DNA of 64,000 bases from Erpobdella octoculata (lineage: Eukaryota; Annelida; Clitellata; Hirudinida; Erpobdellidae), in the NCBI GenBank assembly GCA_963978895.1, contig OZ022239.1, positions 15,845,470 through 15,909,469 on the forward strand. Direction: 5' to 3'. The notes beneath the pieces were generated by a model. That model was given only the letters and a program-made list of their open reading frames with translations, did no database searches and was not told where the DNA came from. Position 1 is the first letter of the stretch. Each line of letters opens with the position of its first letter. Both the position numbers and the translations under genes were made by a program. This document shows, piece by piece, positions 15,741 to 28,500 of the stretch.

Positions 15741-18098
15741 CTGAAAAAAACCCTTCAAATGAAGAAATTCTGCAAAACCAAACTTAAAACTTGTAACAGT
15801 TTTTAAATTTTACAAAACCGTATCAATTTTTATTACCATGAAACAATATATCCCCAACATTATATTATCTGGATTATTTATTTCTTTAAATTATATTATC
15901 TATCAATAAGATCTAAAATTTCAGTAATTGTTAAATCAACTTCAACAAACTTGTTTCATGCCTTTCTCAGTCAGGTCAGTGCTGCAAACAGAACAAAATC
16001 CCACACATATAACAACAACAATTACATAAATATTCAAATTCATTTCAACAGATTTCATGTCTTCAATTTAAAATATTTTTCTTACATCAGTATTGTCATA
16101 AAAAATTCAATTTATACAGAAAAATAACTTAAATGAATGCGAATACACAGCTGCTCATTTTGACAGCTGAAAACACTTAGCTTTATAAAGTTGCTGCTCA
16201 TAAAAAAATTATTGAAGTAAATAGCTGTATGGAGAGGATAATTATGATTTGATGGGTGAAAATAACCGCCACCACATTCGAACAAGCGAGATGCAAGCAA
16301 ACAAACGATGTTCAAATAATTTATCAAGTTCTGCTTTGATTTATATCCGTTATGAATAGGAAGATCGCAGCATATTGACTGTTTGTTTAAAAAAAACTGG
16401 AAAATATAAACTAAACAGTGGCGGATTTAGGTTTTGCGGTGGGGGGATAACATGAATTTTATAAGGGCGCCTGAGGAACTTTTATTTCTATGGTTAATGG
16501 ATTGATTAAGATATAATTTTAAAAGATGTCAACTGTTGGAAACACATTTTAGACAATCTCTGCCCTTATTAATTAAAACTATCAATTGATATCTATTTTG
16601 CAAAAAGCAATTTTTCAAAAGCTGCAGAAAAACCTGTTTTATCGGTTGAGGAAAACCATGTGTCAAGCATTGGGTGAAAAGATGCTCCACTAGAGTTGAA
16701 AATATATAATTGGAATAATGAATTTGTTGAAAATGTCTTCGTTCTGTGGAATTGACGAAACAGCCAATTTTGGAAGGTAGGAGAGTTTGGAAATGTGAAG
16801 GAGCAGAGATAAATGGAAAGACTTGTTGACGGATGGTTTGATACGGAAATAAATCGGAAGAATCAGGTCATCTATAGCTTAACCAAATTGGTCTGATTTT
16901 TATTCTCTGTTTCGCAACATTCGGTATTGAATGTAAAAAATTCAACGTCCTGGCAAGCTAGACAGTTTGTAGAACTTAGCACTTCAGTCTCATTTGCTAT
17001 GAATCGTTGCTCAGATTCTAAACAGTTAATGCTCCATTTTGTTTTGTTCAGGAACGCGCAACTTTTTAATAATGGGCAAATCATAAATTTTGAAATATGG
17101 TCGTTTGTATGATCGCTCGATTCCAACAAAAACTAAAATTTTTGATGCATTTATTCACGATTAGAAGATGCTAGTAGGCTACAGTTTATAGAAAGACTGA
17201 AGAATATTTTGTTCCAGGTGTCAATGCAGTCACAAAACAACGATAATTACATACGCTGATAAATCAACATAAAATCGTAATTTTTCTCGAGTTCACTAGT
17301 GACAATACAACATTGAAGAAATTTATACATATTAGTAAGTGAACAATTGCTGAAATTTTGATTAAATGAAACAAATACAAATGGCTGTTAATTTAGTAAA
17401 AAATATACGTAACAATTCTTTAATATGTATGCTTAAATAAATTCTTTAATATGTATGTTTAAATAAATTTTAAATAAATTTTGTAATATATATGCTTATA
17501 TAAATTAAAAAAAAACAAAGTGTTGATCTACAATTATTTTCAAAAAGCAAATAGAAAATGGAATGTTGATGAAACTCGCATAATTTATTTTATTAAAAAT
17601 TTCTTTTTGAATGACATAATTGAAGTACTTGATGGTTGTTTTGTTTGTTTGTTTAGCTTTAACTGCTTGAAACATCTTCATTCTCATACAAAACTAATCT
17701 TTTGCACCACAAAAAATTGTTGCTATGCTAGTGAGCACACTCACTTTAGCCATTTTCACCCTTCATTGTCACAATATTGTTTTGTATGTCACGGTACAAG
17801 TCACATTATCAAAATGCAGTAATTTAAATAAGAAAAACATCCTCGATGTTTTAGTTTTGTGTTGTTCGAAGAAAAAACACTTTGGTTTCAGAAACATCTG
17901 GATGAATATAAAAGATATGCTAATATAAGACAAGACAAAAGATGGCTTATAATCACCAAGATTTAAACTATTTTCGTCTCATATTTCCCAATTTAAATTT
18001 ACTGATGTGAGTGATGTGGTCCGTTTTTTTTATTTACTCAATCAGGGCTGACACTCAAGTCTAAAAAAGTCAGACTATCCACTCTCACGCATAAACAC
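15741..18098. other. no recognisable gene
   Basis: AT-rich, presumably intron or intergenic relative to the Ig gene. At 16419 a 'cagtggcggatttag' resembles a hAT terminus but no matching right end was found. Short open frames at 16872-17129 and 17520-17822 show no domain. Confidence 0.45.
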
Positions 18099-18106
18099 AC
18101 ATGCAC

Positions 18107-18954
18107 CAGAGGTGTCATTTGCGGGGAGCCGTTAGACTCAAGAATTTTTTTAAAAAATTGTGTTTTCAGAAAACAATTAGCTACAAATTTTTTGGAGAAG
18201 CTTTGAAAAGGTTCTTGAAAAAGTAGCTGCAATTTACCATTCCCAGTCATCAGTTTTTTGAATTTTTTTCAAAGTAGCTTTCAAAGCTGGATACAGGATT
18301 TTGGGAACCTGGAGTAGCAACATGCGTTAGCAAATAGGTAGTATGCATTATGCAATTTCAGTTTATTGATTTGTATTTAAAAACACTAAAATATCTGTAA
18401 AGACAACTCTTTTTTGCACAATGTATTTTTCCATTTTATCAGTGCAAACTTAAATCATTTGTACCCACAAATGATCAGAGTTGGTATCAGACTAGAGCCT
18501 GTGCAGTCAGTGTGCTTCTGTGATTGACTTTCCCAAATGTAAAATAAGTAATCCGTAAAAATCCTTTATAATTTATTCTTTTTTTATTTATATTTTTTTA
18601 GCGTGAATATCTCAAATTAATTTTTGCTCCTAACGAGTCTATGAACCAAGTTTCAGATCGATTGAATGACGGGAAATGGGTTTGTGTTCAATCAATCAGA
18701 CAGACAGACAGAAGATATGTGTTAATATAAAGGATTTAACAAGTGAACCGTAATAAAACTTAGTTTTTTTTAAATCCTTTATAAATTTTTCTTTTTTCAT
18801 TTTTTTCTTTATTTATTATTTATATTATTATTTTTTTGAGTGTGATTATCTCACAATTAATTTTTGGTCCTAACGAGTCTATGGACCAAGTTTCAGGTCG
18901 ATTGGATGACGGGAAATGGGTTTGTGTTCAATCAGACAGATATACAGACAGACC

Positions 18955-18988
<34 letters not shown>

Positions 18989-19940
18989 AAATATGTTTTA
19001 ATATAAAGGATTTAAAAAAGACTTCATTTTCTACGTCAGCACTTGTAACAGTGAAAAAAGAAATAATTATATAATATTGGAATAGTTTGGAAATACTTTT
19101 ACAAGACACGAGTTATTTCGCAAAATATCTTCAATTGTGCATGATTTGAGACTCGACTCTAATTAAAAATCTCACATTATTGACAAATACTTTTTATAGT
19201 GTTTACATATTATAGTGTTCACAGTGGTTTTTAAAAACACCGCAATTTCTAAAAAAAAAAACAAAAAAAACAGCTCCAAAACTACATAGTCACATCAGCC
19301 TCCATAATTTTAATACTTGGTAAAAAAACATTAGATTATAATAGAACTACTTCAAAGAAAAATTCAAATATATTCTCGTGCATTCCTGTAAGCTTTTGAA
19401 GGTTTTGAGAAATCAAAAAAGTGCACAGGAAAAATATACCCCTAATTGTAGGTAACCTATCTTTCATCTGTTATTTCTTTTACCATTTTGTTCAAGCAGT
19501 TAAGATGTCCTTTCTAAGGTATTCTTAAAATGTTGTGCCATCAAAATTTCTTTTTCAATCAATCACTGTGAATATTTAAAGAGTACCTCCCATAGAGCTT
19601 TTCGGGTCTGTCTGCGTCGTGGAATTGCTAGTTTTTTTTTATCAGTAACTGCCTTCACTTATAAATTAATACAAAAAGTTTGTTTTGAGAGTACAGAATG
19701 GGGAAGCACGATGTGGTTCCGCTTCCGACACTGGCTACAACTTATCTTTTTTTCTAGTCCCAGTTTTTTGGAGAAGAAAAATTTATAAATTTTTGAAATT
19801 TTTATAAAAGTAACTCCTTCCCCGGCTTTACGCTATTTTGGGGAAAAAAATATAGCACAGGAGGATGAAATTTTGGAATCTGTGGCTTTTATAAACTTTT
19901 TGCCTCCCCCCTCCATGGTTATGCTGAAATGACGCCCCTT
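18107..19940. mobile_element. hAT-like non-autonomous element, 1.83 kb
   Basis: Flanked by a perfect 8-bp direct repeat, acatgcac, at 18099-18106 and 19941-19948. Left terminus 'cagaggtgtcattt', right terminus complement 'aaggggcgtcattt' (11 of 14 matching). Inside are two direct copies of a roughly 140-bp unit (18600-18740 and 18836-19016). No transposase was recognised. Confidence 0.7.
18600..19016. repeat. two direct copies of a 'CAGACAGA' repeat family
   Basis: Both copies share 'cctaacgagtctatg', 'gattg(a/g)atgacgggaaat', a CAGA microsatellite and 'taatataaaggattta'. Similar sequence ('gaacgacgggaagtatg') occurs twice in a TCERG1 intron at about 38820-39125, so this is a dispersed family. 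Class unknown. Confidence 0.6.
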
Positions 19941-19950
19941 ACATGCACGC

Positions 19951-20080
19951 GTCGTATACAAGAATACACACAAATACAGACATACATACACCTACCCGTA
20001 CACAAGAATACACACAAATACAGGCACACATACACTCACTCGTACACAAGAATACACACGAACACAGACATACATGCACA
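19951..20080. repeat. ACAC-rich minisatellite, three copies
   Basis: Three degenerate copies of a roughly 45-bp unit containing 'acaagaatacacac'. It lies just outside the right target duplication of the 18-20 kb element. Confidence 0.7.
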
Positions 20081-20725
20081 CAACAGTGGTTTAAATGGTT
20101 ATAATGAACATAATGAATTAAGTACACATGGGCTAAAGAGCACGTTTTAACTGCCCGCTACAAGAACAGACAGGCCACTTCATCGTAAACGTCGTGTATT
20201 CATAAGAAGGTGGTTACATTCCATTTCATTATTAACTTTTAGTTGCAGCTGTTCTAGAAGTCCAATGTGAACAGAAATATCTTTGAGACGCTTAGAGGTG
20301 AAAAGTACCATGATGTTGAGGAATATTCAAACTTTGCAACTTTGTTGAATAAACTTAACAGAATTTAATACGTAATTCTTTTTCAATCTTTTCATTGATT
20401 TTGGCATTTGTTGTAGCTGCTTAAGCCAACTAGTTTGAAATTGTTAAAAAAAAACTCGCTACATTTATTGAGATAAACGTCTTCCCATTCCTTTGGAATC
20501 AAAGAGTTTCAATCACAGCTCTGAAACTGGCAGCCAACAATCATTGTTAAATTAGGACACGTACAATTACTACACAACAAACACGGCATTGTCGTTGTGA
20601 AGATGAAAACGGTGCACTGGATGCATTTGAGAAAGAAGCCTGTTAAATCCTCTGTACAAACCGTTGAATTGATGGGAAAATGGAGTCCTCTTTGCTGGTA
20701 TTAAGTTATAATGTTGTTCCATGAC
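20081..20725. other. no recognisable gene
   Basis: AT-rich sequence with no supported exon on either strand. Confidence 0.4.
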
Positions 20726-20833
20726 CTTGTACAATTTTATAACAATCACATCATAGTCAGCGATTTGAATTTGGTTTACATAAATTATACAAAGTGGTTT
20801 CAGTGCAATACACGTCAGTCGAATGAAGTAAGC
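20726..20833 (-). CDS. candidate upstream exon, unassigned
   Basis: Bounded by acceptor 'ttttcacccag' and donor ACAAG|GTCATG; 108 nt, open, phase 0 in and out. It encodes 'AYFIRLTCIALKPLCIIYVN' and continues '...DYDVIVIKLYK'. It would join in frame to the Ig-gene exon starting at 15740 (also phase 0). No domain can be named from this piece, and the GTCATG donor is weak. Confidence 0.3.
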
Positions 20834-21073
20834 CTGGGTGAAAATAGTAGTTATAAAAATTTTAAAAAAAGTTCGCACGATAGTTGATTTAATTAAACAA
20901 TTTATATAACCGTTCTTGTTTTTTTCTGCACGTTCTTGCTGAGTAAGTTTGACCTGCTGACCTCCGTGGAAGATTGACTGTCCATTAAATCCATGACCGG
21001 AACAGCATTAACGCCACCACCAACTCCGCACTTGCTCACCTCGGTATTCTAATACAGGTATTGTGCAATTTAC

Positions 21074-21173
21074 CTGTCTTGTCCGATTTTCTTTTGTTCC
21101 CCAAAGAAGGTGTTAACAATGCGAGAAGGCATTTGATAGGTGATGTAATGGATGAAACAAAATTGAAGAATAG
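21074..21173 (-). CDS. candidate exon, unassigned
   Basis: Bounded by acceptor 'ggttctcacag' and donor ACAG|GTAAAT; 100 nt, open in one frame, encoding 'LQFCFIHYITYQ', 'MPSRIVNTFFGEQKK'. Phase 1 in, phase 2 out, so it does not join directly to the 20726-20833 candidate. Function unknown. Confidence 0.3.
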
Positions 21174-22261
21174 CTGTGAGAACCGCTGAAACATGTGAAC
21201 TACGTGGGACTGTTTGATGAATTGATTAAATGATTAATAAAAATATCTATAATAAAGCAAGAGCAATAATAGGTGACGTCTAATGTGATCACTGGCTATT
21301 AAAATTAGCTTAATTATGCAATCAAAATGGTAAAAACCAATATAAAAATAAAAAAGTTAAACTTGATGGCAACATTAGTTTCATTATTTTCAACTTAGTT
21401 TGAAAATTATTCCTATCAACAAAATTATTAAACTATTATTATTTAAAATATCAATGAAAGGAAAAAAGTTTTTAAGAAATCATCAATTGCCAATATATGC
21501 AGAAAAGCACATTAAATCATGTCTTTAAATTGTTTTTGATTTAATTGTTTTATCAATTAACGCCAGTCTGACTAAATCAGTTTTGGCCGATAACTTTGAA
21601 TTGTATTTATATACAAAGACAAAGAACAGGGATCATTATGAAGCCATACATTGGCTTTACATTCAGATACACGCATACAAGTCGTATACAGGTGCAAAGT
21701 CACATATAAATAGTTTGATACAACGGCTATATGCGAATAAGCCGACTCGGAAGGTGTACAACAAGAGCCATCGAAGCGTTTCATTCGCATTAGTTTTAGC
21801 GAACTGCGAGCGCCCTTCCTTCGGTAGAATTTTCTTATTGAACGAAACAATGCCTGCTGGCAGAAACAAGTTAGTTTGGAAGCAGTGAATGTTTTTTCGT
21901 TGAATGGGATGGTTGAGATGGTATATAAGCCGACTGAATGCTCGTTCTTGTTCTGGTAACAAGTGAATGTCAAAATTAGATATATGCGTGAATAGCTTTG
22001 CGTACAAGAAATATAGTTTCAATTATTAAGGATTGAGATTTGTCTAGTGGAGGTTTGAATCAATAAAAATATTAAATATGAGTGGAACTGTGCCTAACAA
22101 GCCGTCGAAGTTAGTTTTTGGCTCATTCATGACAACGTACAGCGTGGTCAATGCGTTTAGATATTTAAGAGAGTGTACACCTCTGTTTGAATCTTTCATT
22201 AAAAAAAATTAAAATTAAATCACAAATAGTCAATTATTTAATTTTCTCTCTTGCTACACAG
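21174..22261. other. spacer upstream of aquaporin exon
   Basis: No exon recognised. A TATA-like 'ggtatataag' near 21918-21927 is followed by less AT-rich sequence and could mark an aquaporin promoter. A 5' untranslated exon is likely somewhere here or further upstream because the first coding exon opens with a splice acceptor. Confidence 0.3.
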
Positions 22262-22544
22262 TAAATGTTGTTCGTGTGACAGAATGTGGAGGGGCAGTTA
22301 CTGTGACCTCCTCAACCCCGACCTCTATAAAGCGCTGGTGGCAGAGTTCATCGGAACTTTCATACTTGTTGTCATCGGCTGTGGAACTTGCTTGGGAAAA
22401 GAGTGGGAAGCTAACAACCCGACAGTGGTTCAAATCAGTCTCTCCTTCGGTTTAGCCGTGGCCACAGCTGTTTGGATATTCGGGAATGTCAGTGGGGGTC
22501 ACATCAACCCTGCAGTCACTACGGCTATGCTGGCCACAAGAAAG
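22262..22544 (+). CDS. AQP: aquaporin exon with first NPA box
   Basis: Acceptor 'ttgctacacag' before 22262 and donor AAAG|GTATTC at 22544. It encodes a Cys-rich N-terminus ('[17 protein letters not shown]'), helix 1 ('[14 protein letters not shown]'), helix 2 and 'GGHINPAV'. The likely start is the Met at 22284; translation could begin in an upstream exon since the frame is open back to the acceptor. Confidence 0.9.
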
Positions 22545-25500
22545 GTATTCATTCTAGAAATATTGAATTAGCTCAAGCAATTAACTGTTTACCATAATAA
22601 TGAATTCATGCTTGCTATTATAATGTATAAATCTGATTCTATTAGTTGGTAAGCTTTGAATACTTTTATCCGAAAGTAGAATAAAGTAATTTTTTTGTAT
22701 TGTTTTTTTTTATAAAGATACACTTTGAAATAATTTGTATACAGAATATTATTGGATAAATAAAAAAATAATATAATTAAAATGTTTAATTTATTTATAT
22801 AAATATAAAATCTCATAATTTACTGAAATTAACAGATCAGCTTTTTTAGAGCATTCACCTACATCATCGTCCAGTGCACAGGCGCGACACTCGGCTCTCT
22901 CTTCCTAGCAGCACTTACCCCCAAAGACTATCAACTGTCCCTAGGCATGACCTCTATAAGCACTACGATCACCACAATGGAGGGGTTCGGGGTCGAGATC
23001 CTCATTACTTTCGTTCTCGTCATGACGGTTTTTGCCGCCTGTGACACATCTAGAAACGACCTTGGGGGCTCCAAGCCCATGGCCATCGGTCTGAGCGTCA
23101 CCCTGTGTCACCTCTTTGCCGTGAGTTAAATTATACTACCTGTTGATAAATTAAACTCGTTAGTGGATATCCAGATAGTGGCGTGGTGATGGTGGACTTA
23201 TATTTAGAAACTTTGTGAACCCTGTAACCCACTCATGGGAAAAAGGGCTTACTTAGTCATTGAAACTTATGAAAAGTTTTTAAGCTATGCAAATTGATTA
23301 AGTAGAACACTCGAAAGTTACTCTTGAACTAAGTTTAAGAAAACAAAAGGATTAAGATGCATTGAATTAATGAATTAATGCACAAACAATTGAAATTAAT
23401 CTCCGAGTAACTGTTCACACACACACTATGATACAACACGTACGCACGCCAGTAACAATGATAAATGTATGTATGTATGTTTGTTTGTATGTATGTATGT
23501 ATGTATGTATGTATGTATGTATGTATGTATGTATGTATGTATGTATGTATGTATGTATGTATGTATGTATGTATGTATGTATGTATGTATGTATGTATGT
23601 ATGTATGTATGTATGTATGTATGTATGTATGTATGTATGTATGTATGTATGTATGTATGTATGTATGTATGTATGTATGTATGTATGTATGTATGTATGT
23701 ATGTATGTATGTATGTATGTATGTATGTATGTATGTATGTATGTATGTATGTATGTATGTATGTATGTATGTATGTATGTATGTATGTATGTATGTATGT
23801 ATGTATGTATGTATGTATGTATGTATGTATGTATGTATGTATGTATGTATGTATGTATGTATGTATGTATGTATGTATGTATGTATGTATGTATGTATGT
23901 ATGTATGTATGTATGTATGTATGTATGTATGTATGTATGTATGTATGTATGTATGTATGTATGTATGTATGTATGTATGTATGTATGTATGTATGTATGT
24001 ATGTATGTATGTATGTATGTATGTATGTATGTATGTATGTATGTATGTATGTATGTATGTATGTATGTATGTATGTATGTATGTATGTATGTATGTATGT
24101 ATGTATGTATGTATGTATGTATGTATGTATGTATGTATGTATGTATGTATGTATGTATGTATGTATGTATGTATGTATGTATGTATGTATGTATGTATGT
24201 ATGTATGTATGTATGTATGTATGTATGTATGTATGTATGTATGTATGTATGTATGTATGTATGTATGTATGTATGTATGTATGTATGTATGTATGTATGT
24301 ATGTATGTATGTATGTATGTATGTATGTATGTATGTATGTATGTATGTATCAGCGTCCGATGTCTGTTGAATGCATGCACAATGCACACTTCAGTTCATT
24401 ATATCAATATATCGGACACCCTCCTCATATTTACATCGCAGTATGAGCTGACCAACGTCGTCTCATAACTTCCCTCATTCAGTCAAACGCCTCACAAGCA
24501 CTCTCTCAGGCTTCCGTTGATCGTTTGACACATATCATACCTTACACATACCTCAGATTTGCTGAAGCATGTCGTTATTGAACTACGAATACTGTCCTGT
24601 CGTAGGCGTAGAAATGTACTTTAATGAATCCCACAGTTGTTTATCTTATTATCATTCTGTTGAGTTTTATATTCTTCCTTCTGAAACAACATTTCTTAAA
24701 TACTTTCATTCAATACAGCAAGCAATTCATTTATTGAAAAAAAGATATCTGAAATTGAAACTTCGTTAATTCATTAAAATTCAAAGTTTCCTAGCTTTTT
24801 GAGAAAACATTTGCTTCCTCACCTCCCCCTGCGATTGAAGGACCACACAAGCGCTCCATAATGTTTATTTTCTACGTATAATAATTTTATTCATGCTTTA
24901 ATTTATTTATTTATTCATTCATTCATTCATGATTTTCGCCAAAAAGTCGAATGAGTCCATCACCTCTTGCGTCACTGAGAAAGACATTATACAGGTAATT
25001 TCTCAAAATAAGACTGCTTTAGCAGAAACTGTTGCCGGCAAACTTGAATCATCTAAGAAACACATATCAACTTATTCAGTCTGACTTTGTGTTCACAAAC
25101 ATTTCAGAGAAGTTCGGCCTCCTTTTGTTTGAAGTTTACATTAATTTGACATTCAAATCACGTATTGGGCTTTTGTGCTATTTGTGTGAAAAGACAAATA
25201 AAAATAACTAAAATTATAACAATATAATAGCATATTAATCACCAGCCGATGCCAGATGGTATGTATTTAACCAGTTTTGTAAAGGAATCTCACGTGTAGA
25301 TATCTTTCAAACACATTTTAGCAACAACTTTCTATTACGTTTCATACTCTTGTTCTACTGCTATTTTTAAATGCTTTTATTTAACTTCACTCGTATCTCT
25401 ATTTGTTTGTTTGTTTGTTTGTCTGTGGTTATCAAATCTTAGAAACAAAAATTCACCCACTTTTCGACCACCTAGAGCTCTAAAACTTTCAGGAAAACTT

Positions 25501-28500
25501 TATTCTGGATGACAATACATGAATTTAATGTTTCCCACATAAATTAGGCCTTAAATCAATTAAAATTAATCAAAGTTGTCCGTTAGGGTTAGGGTTAGGG
25601 TTAGATAACAACTAATCCATACATCGAGTTAAATTTATGAATTTTGATTTCATATGAAAGAAATAAGCAATGTACAAGATTGAGCGTAACGGTTGTTTTA
25701 GATTCAAAAATTTAAGTTTGTTGACCCAGATAAAGAGGCGAATAAAAGCATTTTTTTTAAATTTATTTTTTATCTTTACTTGTTTATATTACTACTAGCG
25801 GGGTACCCGGCGTTGCTCGGGGGTTTTTAGAGGTTTTTCTATCGTTTTTTTTCCCGCTACCGTTTCCTTCCCCGCTTGCTCTCCCGCTCCCGGTCGCTTT
25901 CCCGTTCCCGCTTGCTCTCCCGTTCCCGCTTGTTCTCCCGTTCCCGGTCGCTTTCCCGCCCTCAGTCACTTTCCCGCTTGCTCTCCCGTTTTCGGTCGCT
26001 TTCCTTTTCCCGCTCGCTCATTTGCTCTCGGTCGTTTTTCCGTTCCCGCTTGTTTTCCTGTTTTCGTTCCCGCTCATTCTCCAGTTCCCGTTTCCGCTCG
26101 CTCTTTTTGTGACCGATTTCAATTTTTTCACAGAAACCTTCCCCCACTGACTCTCAAGGTTGTGTGAAAATTTCATTACGATCGAATGGAGCAATGCATA
26201 AAGAACGTACAGACATACATACATACATACATAATCTTATTTGTATAAATAGATAAATATAAAATATAAATATACAACAATTAAATTATTATCAATACAT
26301 TTCTGTATTATTTCTCATCGTCGCCCTTGTTGCAAGAGCATGTCGTCTCCGAACAATAGCAAGTAGACGACAGGTACGACGAACTACGTTGATTAGCCGC
26401 TCAGCCAGCCCACCTGTTGTCGCTGTCGCCATTGTGAATGTTCGAAAACTGAACAGTGAATGTTTTGTTAGATAGCCTTCTTTTAGTTATAGCCGTCCTT
26501 AAACGATCAATCCTTAAACCGTGTTCAACTTGACTCGTAAATTAGTAATTAGTTAGTCGCTGTCAACAGGCTGTCGCTTATAATTAACAATAATTTAATT
26601 CAATTTTTGCCATCACCACATACTTAGTATAAATTACATAATCAACAAGGAACATAATTAAACATAGAAAAAGTTTTGTTCCGAAGCAGTCAGAAAGATC
26701 TTACAAGATTATATAAGATCATATCTTACAAGATCTTACAAGATCATATAAGATCATATAAGATCATATCTTACAAGATCATATAAGATCATATCTTACA
26801 AGATCATATAAGATCATATAAGATCATATCTTACAAGATCATATAAGATCATATCTTACAAGATCATATAAGATCATATCTTTCAAGATCATATAAGATC
26901 ATATCTTACAAGATCTTACAAGATCATATAAGATCATATCTTACAAGATCTTACAAGATCATATAAGATCATATCTTACAAGATCATATAAGATCATATC
27001 TTACAAGATCTTACAAGATCATATAAGATCATATCTTACAAGATCTTACAAGATCTTACAAGATCATATAAGATCATATCTTACAAGATCTTACAAGATC
27101 ATATAAGACCTTTTTAATAACACGTTTAACTTTCCTCAATCTCTTTCTCCCTGAAACTGGTTAACTGTAGAATTGTGGAGTCATAGCCATGCTGTGCTTT
27201 GATTCTCAATCTCAATCTCATGGTTGTGAACTTGGATAATTGGAAAAAAATATATAACACATTTAGAACAAAATTGACTAAAACTATCATTTAAATTACT
27301 AATATATATATTTTTAACAATTAATAGCAACTCTTTTTTATGAATTATCACCACATTAATGGATAAGTTTTATAAATGATTGTTTCAGTTATTTTTATTG
27401 TTAATGAAATTTTATTGAAAACATTGATAAAATATCACATAGCTGAAAATATTGAAAACATTTTGAAATTATTTCAGATAAAGTATACAGGGTCATCGAT
27501 GAATCCAGCCAGAAGTTTCGGTCCAGCCCTCGTCATGAACAACTGGAAGTCCGACTACTGGGTTCGATTCTTACTTATTTTTCCGGTTAATCGGATATAT
27601 TAGTGACCCGAATTCATTAGTAGGTCAAATAACTACCAGCACTTTCTCACCTGCGCTATGACAACAATGAGATTTTCATGACTTACTAATTAAGCTCACC
27701 TTTGTTGCGAACCTTGGTCTGTTTTAATGTTGTGAATTCGAATTATGTGAAGTACTTGATCGGACGATTACATTTTTTTATAATCGAATAAGATCAAAAT
27801 AAATATTTAATTTTTAAGCAAATATTGTTTAAGTCGTTGTGTCAAAAGAAGCATGTAAAATCAGCGGTTGTCGGTCTGTAGTTGCTTACGAACGTCAATC
27901 TTCGTGGATTGTCGAAAGAAATAAAAAAACATGAAACTTGCTAACTCCAGAATTAAATTAATTCATTGAACTGACCAGTAAAACTTCATTGCGTCCATGA
28001 GTAAGCTTGATAACATTTAGAATACAAGTTTCAAAGGAATGTGCAGAATGATCTGAAAGAGCTTTTTTGATTATTTAACCTTACGCGACTTCATGTCTTT
28101 TGAATGTAGATTTTCGTGTGCTGGTTTCACTTCAAACAAATTTTGGTCACGAAATAAAGCTGAAGATGAATTACAATTAACCTTTAAAGACCTTATTAAA
28201 TTTTTTGAAGATACATTTTGTTTAGTTATTTAAGTTCATTTTAAATTTCTAACTGCTTTAAAGAATATATTATTATTAATCTATGCCCCTGTTATAACCT
28301 TTTTCCTTTCTTGATGACCCTAGAAGGACTTGTAGAAAATAGGGGAAAGAGGGTACACATAAAGTCAAAGAATCATTTGATTAGGGAGCGCCTAATCAAA
28401 TGATTCTTTGATTTGATTTGATTTGATGTATTATTACTTTCAATAAATCGTAAAACAATTCTAAATGAACCCAAACACCGTCGTCAATATTTTAACATTA

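Noticed and set aside
16419..17150. hAT element starting at 'cagtggcggatttag'
   Set aside because: No matching inverted terminus or 8-bp duplication was found downstream; at most a solo end.
26690..27112. CRISPR-like or regulatory GATC cluster
   Set aside because: It is a continuous minisatellite with no spacers and no associated genes.
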